Under the pieces are notes generated by a model. That model was not told the DNA's origin and made no database searches. It worked only from the letters and a program-made list of their open reading frames with translations. A stretch of 64,000 bases of DNA from Desulfosporosinus fructosivorans (GTDB taxonomy: Bacteria > Bacillota > Desulfitobacteriia > Desulfitobacteriales > Desulfitobacteriaceae). The position numbers and the translations under genes were made by a program. Each line of letters begins with the position of its first letter. Position 1 is the stretch's first letter. This document shows positions 52,479-62,112 of the stretch, one piece after another. The stretch lies in NCBI RefSeq assembly GCF_004766045.1, contig NZ_SPQQ01000018.1, forward strand, positions 1 to 64,000, written 5' to 3'.

Positions 52479-53174
52479 TTATTCTACCATACCTAAGGTT
52501 ATTAAGTTATCGAGTTCTTTAAAGGCTTCCTTCACCCCTCCTACAGCCTGGATTAATCCAGCATCAACCGCTTCTTGTCCTATAAGGATTGTTCCAATAT
52601 CCTGGGCTAATTCTCCAGTCTTGAACATGAACTGTTCTAATTTTTCTTTACTTATTTCCGAGTGCGAGTAGATAAATTGATCAATCCGTTGTTGCATTTT
52701 TTGCAAATAATCAAACTGTTGATGTCCATTGATCACCAACCCAGTATACCGAATCGGGTGAACAGTCATCGTTCCCGTAGGTGCTATTAAACTCTTTGTG
52801 CAACTGACTGCAACTGGGATTCCAATACTATGACCTCCGCCAAGCACTAACGAAACAGATGGTTTACTTAGGCTACATAACATTTCTGCAATCGCCAACC
52901 CGGCTTCAACATCTCCACCGGCAGTATTTAAAATGACAAGAATCCCTTCGACTTTTGGATTTTGCTCAACTGCGAGCAGTTGTGGAATGATATGCTCATA
53001 TTTTGTAGTCTTAGATTGGGGAGGCAAAATTTGATGCCCTTCAATTTGTCCAATGATGGTTAAACAATAAATTCTTTCAGTAGCATCAGGAATTTTAATT
53101 TGCCCTAAATCATTTAGATTAGATAAGGGACTATTATTTACTCCCTCTGGTAATATCGTTTCATTAGAACGCAT
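52479..53174 (-). CDS. tepA: ClpP-like protease TepA (translocation-enhancing protein)
   Basis: 231 residues. ClpP/crotonase fold: ILNTAGGDVEAGLAIAEML, nucleophile serine in GGGHSIGIPVA, histidine in TGTMTVHP. The family (B. subtilis TepA/YmfB) is linked to secretion and spore germination. It has no signal peptide. It sits upstream of ftsK as in other spore formers. Confidence 0.88.
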   Translation of the reverse strand: MRSNETILPEGVNNSPLSNLNDLGQIKIPDATERIYCLTIIGQIEGHQILPPQSKTTKYEHIIPQLLAVEQNPKVEGILVILNTAGGDVEAGLAIAEMLCSLSKPSVSLVLGGGHSIGIPVAVSCTKSLIAPTGTMTVHPIRYTGLVINGHQQFDYLQKMQQRIDQFIYSHSEISKEKLEQFMFKTGELAQDIGTILIGQEAVDAGLIQAVGGVKEAFKELDNLITLGMVE

Positions 53175-53432
53175 GGATTAAACCTCCTTTAAAATAAGCC
53201 AGGAACCTCAATATGTTAACCTTTTTTTAGAGGTCAACACTGAATATACATTCTTTCAGAGGTTCTCTTTTATTATGGAGGTTTATTCCGAAAATCATAC
53301 GAAATTCAAGTTTTACTTCCAGGGGGCTCCAATTGAGGAAACAACGGATATTCAATAGACAACCAATCACGGGTGCACCAAAGAGATTACCTCTGTATTT
53401 CAGTTGAGAAAAATAGACGCCCCTCAAAACTA

Positions 53433-53756
53433 TTATTGATATTGCTTCACTACTTCTAGAAGCCTAAACGCCTTATCTAATTTACCTTCAACCTTTACAC
53501 TACCTGTCATAAAGGCCATTGTAGTATTCAAGTCACCTTTCAGCAATTTTGAGTAATTATTATCAGAAATTATTAACGTTATTTCTGGTGTATACGGATT
53601 GTCTTCAAATACTGTAATACTACCATCTTTTATGACCATTTGTATGGGTCCACTTTCCTTTAGATTCACCTGGAATGCTAAATCTTTTGACTCCATATGA
53701 CCTGGATCCGCATTCATTTTCTCACAAAATGCATATATCTCATCTTTTACGCTCAA
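53433..53756 (-). CDS. SCP2 sterol-carrier domain protein
   Basis: 107 residues from TTG 53756 (LSVKDEIYAFCEKMN), with GGAGG 8 bases upstream; the frame stays open to 53855 into the previous gene but without a binding site. The SCP2 fold is recognisable in AFQVNLKESGPIQMVIKDG and MAFMTGSVKVEGKLDKAFRL. SCP2 proteins bind acyl chains or hydrophobic ligands. It is the last gene of the xsc-like cluster and suggests that acyl substrates are handled there. Confidence 0.8.
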   Translation of the reverse strand: MSVKDEIYAFCEKMNADPGHMESKDLAFQVNLKESGPIQMVIKDGSITVFEDNPYTPEITLIISDNNYSKLLKGDLNTTMAFMTGSVKVEGKLDKAFRLLEVVKQYQ

Positions 53757-53817
53757 CTTAAAATCCTCCATTTTCCAGTCTATTATGTAATATTTTCTTT
53801 CTTTGATTATAGCTTCC

Positions 53818-55461
53818 TTATCTTGGTGGTCCAATTTCTGGATCTGTGACAACATTCACACAGGCAGGCTTACCGGAAGCCAACGCTCTATCTATAGCGT
53901 TTCCTACTTCGTCTGGGTTCGTTACGAATTCGCCATAGCCACCAAGATCCTCGACGATTTTCTCATAGTGTACTTGTTCTCTGAGATGTACACCAACGAA
54001 TTTTGATTTTCCATTTGACTTTTTTGCTTCTCCTCTTTTAATCATTCCCCACATACCGTCATTAAGGATTACAGTGGTGATATCAAGACGATAACGCATA
54101 CAGGTATCATATTCCATTGCTCCATAACCGAATGCGCCATCGCCGGTGACCATGATTACTTTCTTCTCTGGATGAGCCAGTTTAGCCGCAATAGCATATC
54201 CCATGCCAACTCCCAACGGGCCATAACTTGTACCTGCAATCGAAAGCGTTTGTCCAGGACCATAGGCTGGAATAGCTAAGGTTGCCCAAGTAGCTGTATC
54301 TCCTCCATCGATTACCACTATTGTGTTTTCGTCAACTCTCTGTGCAATTTGGTTCATCAGGTGTACAGGATGAATGGGCGTATGCTTTGCATCACACATT
54401 TGGACAAAAAAACCTGCAAACTGTTGTTTTACAGCATTAATATATCCAATCCATTCTGGGTAACCACCTTGACTGATTCTATCAGTGAGCTGTTTAAGAA
54501 CTTCTCGGGCATCGCCGTTTATGCCGATGGTAATATCTAGCTGATTGCTGAGCTCGGCAGCATCGATATCTATGCGGATAATTTTCATATCTTTACGGAA
54601 AATTTCACGACTCAAGGTGAAGCCAGGTCTTGTGCCAATTACTATAGCCAGATCACTTTCGACCATGGTTGCTTGTAGAATAGGGTGATTATACCCAGGG
54701 CTTACGAACAGGGGATGGCTGTCAGGGACACAACCCCTTCCTGCATTACGAGTTGCGAATGGTAGGCCTGATTTTTCAACGAATTTTTTTAGTTCATTGT
54801 GAGCCTGTGCAAACCAAACTCCAGAACCTGCAATAATCATGGGCTTTTTAGCCTGCTGAATCAGTTCCAGTGCACCTTTAATGCTTGCCGGATCTCCCTG
54901 CGGTTTACTATCTAGGCAGTAGTTTTTCTGAAATTCCACTGTGGAGAAGTCAACTTCTGTATCCATCAGATCTCTCGGAATCTCTAGATAAACTGGTCCA
55001 GGTTTGCCATTCGTGGCATGAGCAATTGCTCTTCCTACATATTCAGGTATTCGTTCCGGTTCTGTTACTGCTCTGGCATGTTTGGTCATACTTGCTACAA
55101 TTGCCATTTGGTTAAAATCCTGGAGTTCATTACGGTCATTTTCTGTAACTCTGGCCTTTCCTGCCAGATGCATTACGGGAATTGCTCCGACAAATGAGTT
55201 AGCCATGCCAGTCACCATATTAGTAAACCCAGGACCTGCTGTTCCTGTACATACTCCTATTTTACCGGTAGTCAACGCCCACCCTTCAGCTGCAAAGGAT
55301 GCTGTCATTTCATGACGTACGCCGATGAATTTAATTCCCAGTTCTTCGCATCTCTCCATTGTAGGGTAGATATGTCCACCAGGGATTCCGAAAAGATATT
55401 TAACCCCTTCTTTGTTAAATACCTCTGATACGAGGGCACCTGCTCTACATTTGTTACTCAT
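53818..55461 (-). CDS. Thiamine diphosphate-dependent enzyme, acetolactate-synthase-like
   Basis: 547 residues in three standard domains. The catalytic glutamate is E51 (GVRHEMTASFAAEG). The ThDP/Mg motif is TGDGAFGYGAME followed by LNDGMWG. The protein resembles acetolactate synthase and 2-hydroxyacyl-CoA or oxalyl-CoA lyases in outline, but no ilvN-type partner is present and the active-site lid differs from any I can name. In the same operon as an xsc-like gene it may act on a 2-oxo or 2-hydroxyacyl compound. The reaction is unassigned. Confidence 0.75.
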   Translation of the reverse strand: MSNKCRAGALVSEVFNKEGVKYLFGIPGGHIYPTMERCEELGIKFIGVRHEMTASFAAEGWALTTGKIGVCTGTAGPGFTNMVTGMANSFVGAIPVMHLAGKARVTENDRNELQDFNQMAIVASMTKHARAVTEPERIPEYVGRAIAHATNGKPGPVYLEIPRDLMDTEVDFSTVEFQKNYCLDSKPQGDPASIKGALELIQQAKKPMIIAGSGVWFAQAHNELKKFVEKSGLPFATRNAGRGCVPDSHPLFVSPGYNHPILQATMVESDLAIVIGTRPGFTLSREIFRKDMKIIRIDIDAAELSNQLDITIGINGDAREVLKQLTDRISQGGYPEWIGYINAVKQQFAGFFVQMCDAKHTPIHPVHLMNQIAQRVDENTIVVIDGGDTATWATLAIPAYGPGQTLSIAGTSYGPLGVGMGYAIAAKLAHPEKKVIMVTGDGAFGYGAMEYDTCMRYRLDITTVILNDGMWGMIKRGEAKKSNGKSKFVGVHLREQVHYEKIVEDLGGYGEFVTNPDEVGNAIDRALASGKPACVNVVTDPEIGPPR

Positions 55462-55522
55462 AGATAGAACCTCCTTAATTTTGTTTAAGACAATAGTTCA
55501 AGCTAATTATTTGGTTACATCT

Positions 55523-56788
55523 TTACTTCCTGCTGACCAGTCCGTTGTTCCATTTTTTGGTCTCAGGCAAGAATACAAGGATAAACATAAGAGATATTAA
55601 CGGCATAAGCATGGCAATACTTACAGCATGACCAATTGACATACTCACCGCTAGTAACCCTATCATACTAGGTACAAGAATCTGACCTAATCGTCCGATA
55701 ATATTGTTACTCCAAGCCGTTGCATTAGCACGTAGTTCCGTAGGGAATAATTCATTGGTAAGGGTGGAAGCCACTATAAGAAATGAGTTAACAAAACCTG
55801 CAGCAATCATTCCAAAAATAATTACTGTGTAGAAATTTTGAGCATTGAACTGCACGATAGTTGCAACTACTCCTACGGTGATAATGACTAGAGCAGCGCC
55901 TTTTCTACCCAGCTTATCCAATAGTCTTCCATTTAGATTAATAATAACCATACCTGCTAATGTCTGGGACAATATCGTTATGCTAACCATGCTGGGTGTC
56001 CAGGAAAGTTCCATCACCAAACGCATGGTTAAGAAATTTAATGAACCTTTGATTCCAAAATACATGAATAACCATACTAAAGCCATGACCAAAACATATT
56101 TTGTATGAGGCTTTCTCCATACGGCGAAAAAATCTTCCTTGGGCTGTTTTATTCCCGCTTTTTTCTGTTCCTGAAGCTCCTGGAAAGCCTGGGTTTCCTT
56201 TAGATTCTTTCTAAAGATAACTGCGGGAATTAGTGGAAGGGCGCCTATAAGATACAAAGCCCTCCAGGTAAAACCGAGCTTAAGGACTAAGGGAAGAAGC
56301 AAGGCTATAGTCAGTGCTCCTAAAACCGCTGTCATCTGGTACATACCGCTTACTTTTCCAAGGTTTTCTGTGGAAAATTCCTCAGCTAAAATGGTATACC
56401 CAACCGACCAGCAACCAATTAAGAATACTCTTGCTAATAACTGTACAGCGATAATTGTATAAATATTTGGTGCAAATACTGTCAATAGACTGCAGATAGA
56501 GTACAGATACACACAACCAAGAAAAATCGGACGTCTCCCAACCGTATCCGCCATTCGGACAATAAAGAACGCCCATAATGCACCTATCCCGACTAAAGAT
56601 AAAGCATAACCTACTATTTCGGTTGTCAGATGAAATTCTTTTGTAATATAAGGCAGAACAAAGTTAAGGGCTGCGTCATCGAACCCTTCGAAGAATATTC
56701 CAAGAATCAATATCGGCCACATTTTTTTCTGACTGTCCGTCATTTTGAACTTTTCCTTAAGTACAACCGAAGATTCTTTGGTGTTCAT
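55523..56788 (-). CDS. MFS transporter, organic-acid type
   Basis: 421 residues from ATG 56788 (MNTKESSVVLKEKFK), with GGGGAG 8 bases upstream. Twelve helices; the loop 2-3 signature is RMADTVGRRPIFLG and the loop 8-9 copy is RLLDKLGRKGAALV. It resembles aromatic-acid/proton symporters (AAHS) and sugar-acid porters. It lies 6-15 bases after the dehydrogenase gene, so it probably imports the substrate of this cluster. The substrate may be a sulfonate or hydroxy acid (inference). Confidence 0.85.
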   Translation of the reverse strand: MNTKESSVVLKEKFKMTDSQKKMWPILILGIFFEGFDDAALNFVLPYITKEFHLTTEIVGYALSLVGIGALWAFFIVRMADTVGRRPIFLGCVYLYSICSLLTVFAPNIYTIIAVQLLARVFLIGCWSVGYTILAEEFSTENLGKVSGMYQMTAVLGALTIALLLPLVLKLGFTWRALYLIGALPLIPAVIFRKNLKETQAFQELQEQKKAGIKQPKEDFFAVWRKPHTKYVLVMALVWLFMYFGIKGSLNFLTMRLVMELSWTPSMVSITILSQTLAGMVIINLNGRLLDKLGRKGAALVIITVGVVATIVQFNAQNFYTVIIFGMIAAGFVNSFLIVASTLTNELFPTELRANATAWSNNIIGRLGQILVPSMIGLLAVSMSIGHAVSIAMLMPLISLMFILVFLPETKKWNNGLVSRK

Positions 56789-56802
56789 ACCTGTCACTCC
56801 CC

Positions 56803-57741
56803 TTATTGATCACAAGGTTTGTATTTATTCCAAAGCTTAAGTTGCTCAAGCAGAACTGTCTGCCTTTTCTGTGTCACTTCTTCTCCTTTCCCTTGATCGT
56901 ACTTATAAAATCCTTCACCACTTTTGATACCTAATTTTCCTTCCCTCACTTTATCTGTAACTATTTTAGGTGTACTGGTATCGTTGCAGAGATCCGGGAA
57001 AATTATATTATTCACAAAAGCTACCGTATCAAGTCCTACAAAATCCATAGTATTGAACATCCCTTGCCAAGCTGACTTGAAGCCAATTGCCGCCATGCTA
57101 GTTTTGTCCAAATCTTCCGCAGATACTACGCCTTTATCCAGAAGATACAGGGCCTCTCTGGTCATAGCTAACTGCATACGATTCACCAAGAATCCTTTGA
57201 TAAATCCATTGACAACTATGGGTGTTTTGCTGCACATTTCTAATTCTTTCTTTAGCCATTCAACTGCTTCTGTATCTGTTTTTTCATTCCTTACCAGTTC
57301 AACAAGAGGAATAATCTGGGGGGGATTGAAAAAGTGAGCTACAAAGAACTTTCCTGGCCGAAAATCCGGAAACATCTCCGGAAGGGGCAATGAAGACGTA
57401 TTACTCACTATAATGGCATCCTCATCACATAGCTTATTTAAAGTTTCGAAAAGTTGTTTTTTAATATCCATCCTTTCGGGTACAACCTCGATAACTAATT
57501 TAGAGTTCTTTACAGCTTGTTCCAACGAAGTAGTAATTTCGAAACTAGACATATATTGACCAGCATCCTTCTCTATAATGTCCATCGACCTCATGGTTTT
57601 AAGACTGTCATAAATACTTTCTTTGCCAGCCTCCAAAGCTTTCTGCACAAGATCCGTAAGTACCACTTCATGCCCGCCCATTAACCATATTTGAGCAATG
57701 CCTGGTCCCATAACCCCTGCTCCAATCACAGCAACCTTCAT
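56803..57741 (-). CDS. 3-hydroxyacyl-CoA dehydrogenase family protein
   Basis: 312 residues. Rossmann motif GAGVMGPGIAQ, then the family's catalytic histidine in VAHFFNPP and VNRM asparagine region. The C-terminal 3HCDH domain (about residues 185-285) contains DFVGLDTV and KSGEGFYKY. It is the short NAD-dependent form (about 290-310 residues) related to 3-hydroxybutyryl-CoA dehydrogenase. It lies 94 bases after the xsc-like gene. The true substrate may be a CoA ester or a free hydroxy acid. Confidence 0.88.
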   Translation of the reverse strand: MKVAVIGAGVMGPGIAQIWLMGGHEVVLTDLVQKALEAGKESIYDSLKTMRSMDIIEKDAGQYMSSFEITTSLEQAVKNSKLVIEVVPERMDIKKQLFETLNKLCDEDAIIVSNTSSLPLPEMFPDFRPGKFFVAHFFNPPQIIPLVELVRNEKTDTEAVEWLKKELEMCSKTPIVVNGFIKGFLVNRMQLAMTREALYLLDKGVVSAEDLDKTSMAAIGFKSAWQGMFNTMDFVGLDTVAFVNNIIFPDLCNDTSTPKIVTDKVREGKLGIKSGEGFYKYDQGKGEEVTQKRQTVLLEQLKLWNKYKPCDQ

Positions 57742-57835
57742 ACTCTATTCCCCTTTCTCTAATTCTCATGTGTAACACATCTCCAGAACTAACCATGTAT
57801 GAGAATCGAATCGATTCGCTTCTCTTAAGTCAATA

Positions 57836-59572
57836 TCACCAGTTACTTACATCGAGTTTTTGATACTTAGGAAGTAGACGAGTTGGCATCTGCAACGCAT
57901 CTTTTCTGAACGGTGGTGCTAGCTGGGTGCCATCACAGACAATTTCTAGAACAAATGGTTTACGTAAGCTTAAGGCTCTCTTTAATGCAGGTCCAACTTC
58001 TTCTGGTTTTTCTACACGGATTCCTTCAGCCCCCAATGCAATGGCAACTGGTACAAAGCTTACTGGATTAGGAATTTCCGTCCCCACAAAACGGTTATTA
58101 TAGAAGTCTACTTGATTTTTCTTTTCAGCACACCAAGCTCCATTTCTAAAGACAATGGCAACTACAGGTAAGCTATGCTCTACAGCTGTACTTACTTCGT
58201 GCAAACTCATGCCCCATGCTCCATCCCCTACGATACATACTACAGGTGCCCCAGGGCTAGCCATTTGTGCCCCTAGTGCTGCTGGGTAAGAAAACCCAGT
58301 GTTACCAAAGGTAAGAGCTGCAATGTGCTTGCCCTCTCCTTTAAACTCAAGATAACTGTTTGACGTGGAAGCGACGTTACCAATATCCGTGGCGACTATC
58401 GCATTTTCGGGCAGAGCCTTCTGAATTTCTAACAAAGCACGGCGGGGATTAATTGGTACGCCATCAACCATGGCCAATGAAACAAGCTCATTTCTCCATT
58501 CCATAACACGCACTTTAATTGTCTCCATACGAGCTTGATCTACTTTCGGAGTAGGAACTTTTGCCTCCAATCGCTTAAGGATCTCAACAGCAGCTTCCTT
58601 AGCGTCACCGATAATACCCACTTCCACTGGATGTGTACGAGCAAGGTTCCTAGGGTTAATATCGACTTGAATAATCTTGGCACTTTCCGGAAAGTAATTG
58701 ATATCATATTGTGGCAAAGTACCAAAAACGGATAACCTTGTTCCGAGAGCGAGGATTACATCTGCCTCTGCCAGCGAATTCATGGCTGCTTTAGTTCCCA
58801 TGTAACCAATCGGTCCAACCCAGAGAGGATGGTCACACGGAAACGCATCGTTATGCATGTAAGTGCATGCAACAGGAGCCGTGAGAAGTTCAGCAAGTTT
58901 TGCCACAATATCAGTGGACTTGGTATCCACAACCCCGCGACCAGAGACAATCACGGGTTTTTTAGCTGAGAGAAGAATTTCAGCTGCTCTATCAAGAGAT
59001 TCGATAGAACCACAACCTCGGTTGTCGACACGGTATTGGTGTGGCTCTAAGATTTGTTCTTCAATCTCGCCATAAAAGTAATCGCGAGGGATATCATAAA
59101 GTACGGGTCCACGTTCTGCATAAGCAATGCGGAAGGCAGTTCTTAAACAATCAGCAACGCGCTTCGGATGAGGAACTTGGATGGTAGCTTTCGTAATGGC
59201 TTTAAAGATTTGCACAGTATCAGCTTCTTGGAAGCCATCCCACCCAATAGTTGGAGTACCCGCAGACGGACAAATGATGACCATCGGAGTGTGTGCCGAG
59301 TTAGCGGCAGCGACAGAGGTAACCATGTTGGTGATTCCTGGACCATTTTGCCCGATGATTACACCACACTTCCCTGTAACACGACAGTAAGCATCTTCCA
59401 TATGACCGGCGGATTGCTCGTGACGAACCGGGATGAATTTAATTCCAGCTGTAGGAAATAAATCAAGTAGATCCATAAACGCAGAGCCAAGAATACCGGT
59501 TACATGATCAACGCCTTCGGCTAACAATGTCTCGCAAATTGCTTCACTGGGTGTCATTTTAATTTTTGCCAC
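57836..59572 (-). CDS. xsc: Sulfoacetaldehyde acetyltransferase-like ThDP enzyme
   Basis: 578 residues from GTG 59572 behind GGAGG. Xsc landmarks run the whole length: KMTPSEAICETLLAEGV, ILGSAFMDLLDLFP, catalytic E52 in VRHEQSAGHMEDAY, QNGPGITNMVT, GPVLYDIPRDYFYGE, YMHNDAFPCDHPLWVGPIGY, GTLPQYDINYFP, and the C-terminal PPFRKDALQMPTR. Xsc cleaves sulfoacetaldehyde with phosphate to acetyl phosphate and sulfite. It heads the operon opposite a LysR gene. A diverged activity on another 2-oxo compound is the main alternative. Confidence 0.75.
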   Translation of the reverse strand: MAKIKMTPSEAICETLLAEGVDHVTGILGSAFMDLLDLFPTAGIKFIPVRHEQSAGHMEDAYCRVTGKCGVIIGQNGPGITNMVTSVAAANSAHTPMVIICPSAGTPTIGWDGFQEADTVQIFKAITKATIQVPHPKRVADCLRTAFRIAYAERGPVLYDIPRDYFYGEIEEQILEPHQYRVDNRGCGSIESLDRAAEILLSAKKPVIVSGRGVVDTKSTDIVAKLAELLTAPVACTYMHNDAFPCDHPLWVGPIGYMGTKAAMNSLAEADVILALGTRLSVFGTLPQYDINYFPESAKIIQVDINPRNLARTHPVEVGIIGDAKEAAVEILKRLEAKVPTPKVDQARMETIKVRVMEWRNELVSLAMVDGVPINPRRALLEIQKALPENAIVATDIGNVASTSNSYLEFKGEGKHIAALTFGNTGFSYPAALGAQMASPGAPVVCIVGDGAWGMSLHEVSTAVEHSLPVVAIVFRNGAWCAEKKNQVDFYNNRFVGTEIPNPVSFVPVAIALGAEGIRVEKPEEVGPALKRALSLRKPFVLEIVCDGTQLAPPFRKDALQMPTRLLPKYQKLDVSNW

Positions 59573-59723
59573 TTCTTTAGTTCCTCCTCTTAGTTCAATT
59601 TAAAACTTTGTCGAAAATTCTAAATTGTCTAACTTCACTGTTCTTAGTATTATCATATAGTTCAAGAATATCTTTGTACAATTGATTCTGTGTATCCATC
59701 TAGATAAGCATTTGCCGTTGTTA

Positions 59724-59741
59724 TATAATTAGACATGTCTA
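59724..59741 (+). promoter_or_regulatory. lysR -10 element with palindromic operator
   Basis: TATAAT (59724-59729), with a weak TAGATA 17 bases upstream, runs into the perfect palindrome TAGACATGTCTA (59730-59741), which has the T-N11-A spacing of LysR sites. It lies in the divergent region shared with the xsc-like operon. Confidence 0.45.
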
Positions 59742-59767
59742 TGAGAGGTGCAAGGAGGGTCATTTAC

Positions 59768-60676
59768 ATGCGCTTGGAACAATTGTACTATTTGTGTGAA
59801 ATTGCCAAAAACAAATCAATCTCCTATACTGCTGAGCTCGTCCATGTTAGTCAACCTGCTCTAAGCAGCGCCATTCATAAACTTGAAGCAGAGCTTGGAG
59901 TTAAATTACTTAATCGTTTACGACAAGGAGTCTACCTAACAGAGGAAGGGAAGAAAGTTGTAAAGACCGCAACTGAAATATTGGCCAGCCTAGAACAATT
60001 GGAACATGATCTAACATTATCCAAAGAAGCAAATCACACCCCTAGCGGCAGTCTGACTCTTTATACAACTCAACAGTTAGGTAATACTATATTATCCGTG
60101 GTACTAACCGATTTTTATGAAAAATATCCTCAGATATGCTTAAATTTAAAAGAAACTAACTCCTTGCAAGTGATTTCCAACTTTCAAGCTGATAATTGTT
60201 CTCTTAGTTTTATAGCAATATCAGATGATATTTTAAAAAAATATTCCAAAGTGCACGAAAAGGGAAATAACTTCGTTTTTGAAAAACTTCGTGAAGGGAA
60301 ATTATACGCTGTGGTAGGCAAAGAGCATCCTTTGACTAAACAGCAGAATGTCTCTTTAGAAGAAATAATTAAGTATCCCATAATTATTGTTGAGAACGGA
60401 TGTATCCCCTACACCGAGATGCTAAAAAAATATGGTGACCCCAACATACTTGTTCATTCCGATATTTTTGCTTCTTCCTCGGACTTTATAACTAAAGGGT
60501 TCTGTGTGGGACTAGCATCCTCTTTTTTTATTATTCCTGATACTCATTTTGCTTACATTCCAATTAGCGATAATATAAAAGTATCTCTCGGCCTAGTTTG
60601 GCGTGAAAACTACGATCTGGATCTCATTCAACTGCAATTTATTAATTTTTGTGTCGAAGCATTTAAGAAGAAATAA
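59768..60676 (+). CDS. LysR family transcriptional regulator
   Basis: 302 residues from ATG 59768 (MRLEQLYYLCEIAKNKSIS), with AAGGAGGG upstream; a start at 59735 would include that site. The N-terminal winged helix (SYTAELVHVSQPALSSAIHKLEAELGVKLLNR) is typical. The substrate domain begins at about residue 90. Its divergent position makes it the likely activator of the xsc-like operon, with the pathway substrate as co-inducer (inference). Confidence 0.93.
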   Translation: MRLEQLYYLCEIAKNKSISYTAELVHVSQPALSSAIHKLEAELGVKLLNRLRQGVYLTEEGKKVVKTATEILASLEQLEHDLTLSKEANHTPSGSLTLYTTQQLGNTILSVVLTDFYEKYPQICLNLKETNSLQVISNFQADNCSLSFIAISDDILKKYSKVHEKGNNFVFEKLREGKLYAVVGKEHPLTKQQNVSLEEIIKYPIIIVENGCIPYTEMLKKYGDPNILVHSDIFASSSDFITKGFCVGLASSFFIIPDTHFAYIPISDNIKVSLGLVWRENYDLDLIQLQFINFCVEAFKKK

Positions 60677-60753
60677 CCACAATTCGGTGTTCGATGTGCT
60701 AGTGTCGGAATTGTGGTGTAATTGATAATCAACCAACAGCCTGGATTTATTCG

Positions 60754-60806
60754 AAATAAGTCAAAAGACTACCTCAATATGTTAGAGGTAGTCTTTTGAC
60801 TTATTT
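60754..60806. terminator. Bidirectional terminator between lysR and acyl-CoA dehydrogenase
   Basis: Perfect 22-bp stem (60754-60775 with 60785-60806), loop of nine, ending in TTATTT on both strands, between convergent genes. Confidence 0.85.
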
Positions 60807-60861
60807 ACCTGGTTGACGTAATGCCCGTCCCGAATTGCTGTTCAGTGAAGAACGAAAATAA

Positions 60862-62112
60862 TTACTCATAAACTTTTTCGTCTATAAGATGGGCATTGGG
60901 AGCATCATCTTCCCAATCACGTTGACAATCCTGCTTTCTACCAGCAAGTTCTTTGTAATACTCATGTTGAATAATAAGATTCATTATTTCGTTCGTTCCC
61001 GTCCAGATCATAATCAATCGAGTGTCTCTCAGCATCCTCTCGATTGGATATACATTGGTATATCCAATACCGCCCATAATCTGCATAGCTGCATTAACGA
61101 TAGTCCAACAGGTTTCGGTGGCAAATTTCTTGGCTTCTGAAACAAGACGACGGGCTCGAGCAGATTCGACACCAGCATCAACTGCCAGCGCAGCAGTGTA
61201 AACGAGGGCCATGGCAGCATCAATCTGAGTAATGCTGTCCGCCACTTTAAAACTTACACCTTCAAACTCTTTAATCTTCTGTCCAAAAGCCTTACGTTTC
61301 GTACTATAACGTGCTGCAACTTCCAAGGCTGCCTTAGCAATTCCCAGAGCACCTGCTGCGCTGGTCATCCTCTCGGGAATCATCATCTGATAGAAAATAG
61401 CCGCAGCCCCATGCTCGACTCCAAGTAAATTTTCCATGGGCACTTTAGTATCACGGAATACAACGCGTCCTGCTCCACCGCCCCGGGTACCCATTAAACC
61501 ATAGACATGTTCCACCTCAACCGTTGAGCTCCGTTCAACCAAAAATGCGCTGATACTTTGATGGGGAGGAGCATCATCCCTAGTCTTGGCGTAAACCATA
61601 AAATAGTCCGCGCCTTCTGCACCAACAACAAACCGTTTTTGGCCATTCAAAATATAGTAATCGCCTTCTCGCCTTGCTACAGTAGTAGTACCAAAAAAGT
61701 CAGATCCCCCTCTGGGCTCCGTCAGCGCCTCAGCAGTACAGATTTTCCCTTCCAAGGTTGGTTTCAAAAAGCGATTCTTTAAATCCTCACTACCAAATTT
61801 ATTAATAGCCTCACCGACAATAGAAGGTAGGGAGTAAAGACAACCTAAACTAGTACCTAAAGTACCGATCTCCACAATAGCAAGCACTTCTTCTGCCCAC
61901 CCTAATCCTCTTCCACCCATGGTTTTGGGGAACCGCAGGCCAAGTAAATTTGCCTTCGCCAGTGATTCAATGTACTCCTTAGGGTAGATAATCTTATCTG
62001 CATCCATGTCTAATACAAGTTGTTTGGGAACTTGTGTACGTACAAATTCTGAAGCTTCATGGACCAGAGCTTTTTGTGTCTCATTAAGTAAAAAATCGAA
62101 CATCTCTTCCAT
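60862..62112 (-). CDS. Acyl-CoA dehydrogenase
   Basis: 416 residues. FAD-dependent family motifs: CTAEALTEPRGGSD, MGTRGGGAGRVVF, the ARYSTKRKAFGQKI helix and the C-terminal QIMGGIGYTNVYPIERMLRDTR followed by WTGTNEI, whose glutamate is the catalytic base position. The C-terminus extends about 25 residues beyond the usual end. It follows merR by 18 bases. A palindrome ATCCAGTT/AACTGGAT (62111-62127) covers its start codon and may control translation. The chain-length preference is unknown. Confidence 0.92.
   Translation of the reverse strand: MEEMFDFLLNETQKALVHEASEFVRTQVPKQLVLDMDADKIIYPKEYIESLAKANLLGLRFPKTMGGRGLGWAEEVLAIVEIGTLGTSLGCLYSLPSIVGEAINKFGSEDLKNRFLKPTLEGKICTAEALTEPRGGSDFFGTTTVARREGDYYILNGQKRFVVGAEGADYFMVYAKTRDDAPPHQSISAFLVERSSTVEVEHVYGLMGTRGGGAGRVVFRDTKVPMENLLGVEHGAAAIFYQMMIPERMTSAAGALGIAKAALEVAARYSTKRKAFGQKIKEFEGVSFKVADSITQIDAAMALVYTAALAVDAGVESARARRLVSEAKKFATETCWTIVNAAMQIMGGIGYTNVYPIERMLRDTRLIMIWTGTNEIMNLIIQHEYYKELAGRKQDCQRDWEDDAPNAHLIDEKVYE

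Noticed and set aside
53175..53432. Small gene in the tepA-SCP2 gap (66 codons, minus strand)
   Set aside because: No ribosome binding site and no family resemblance; the gap shows nothing else of note.
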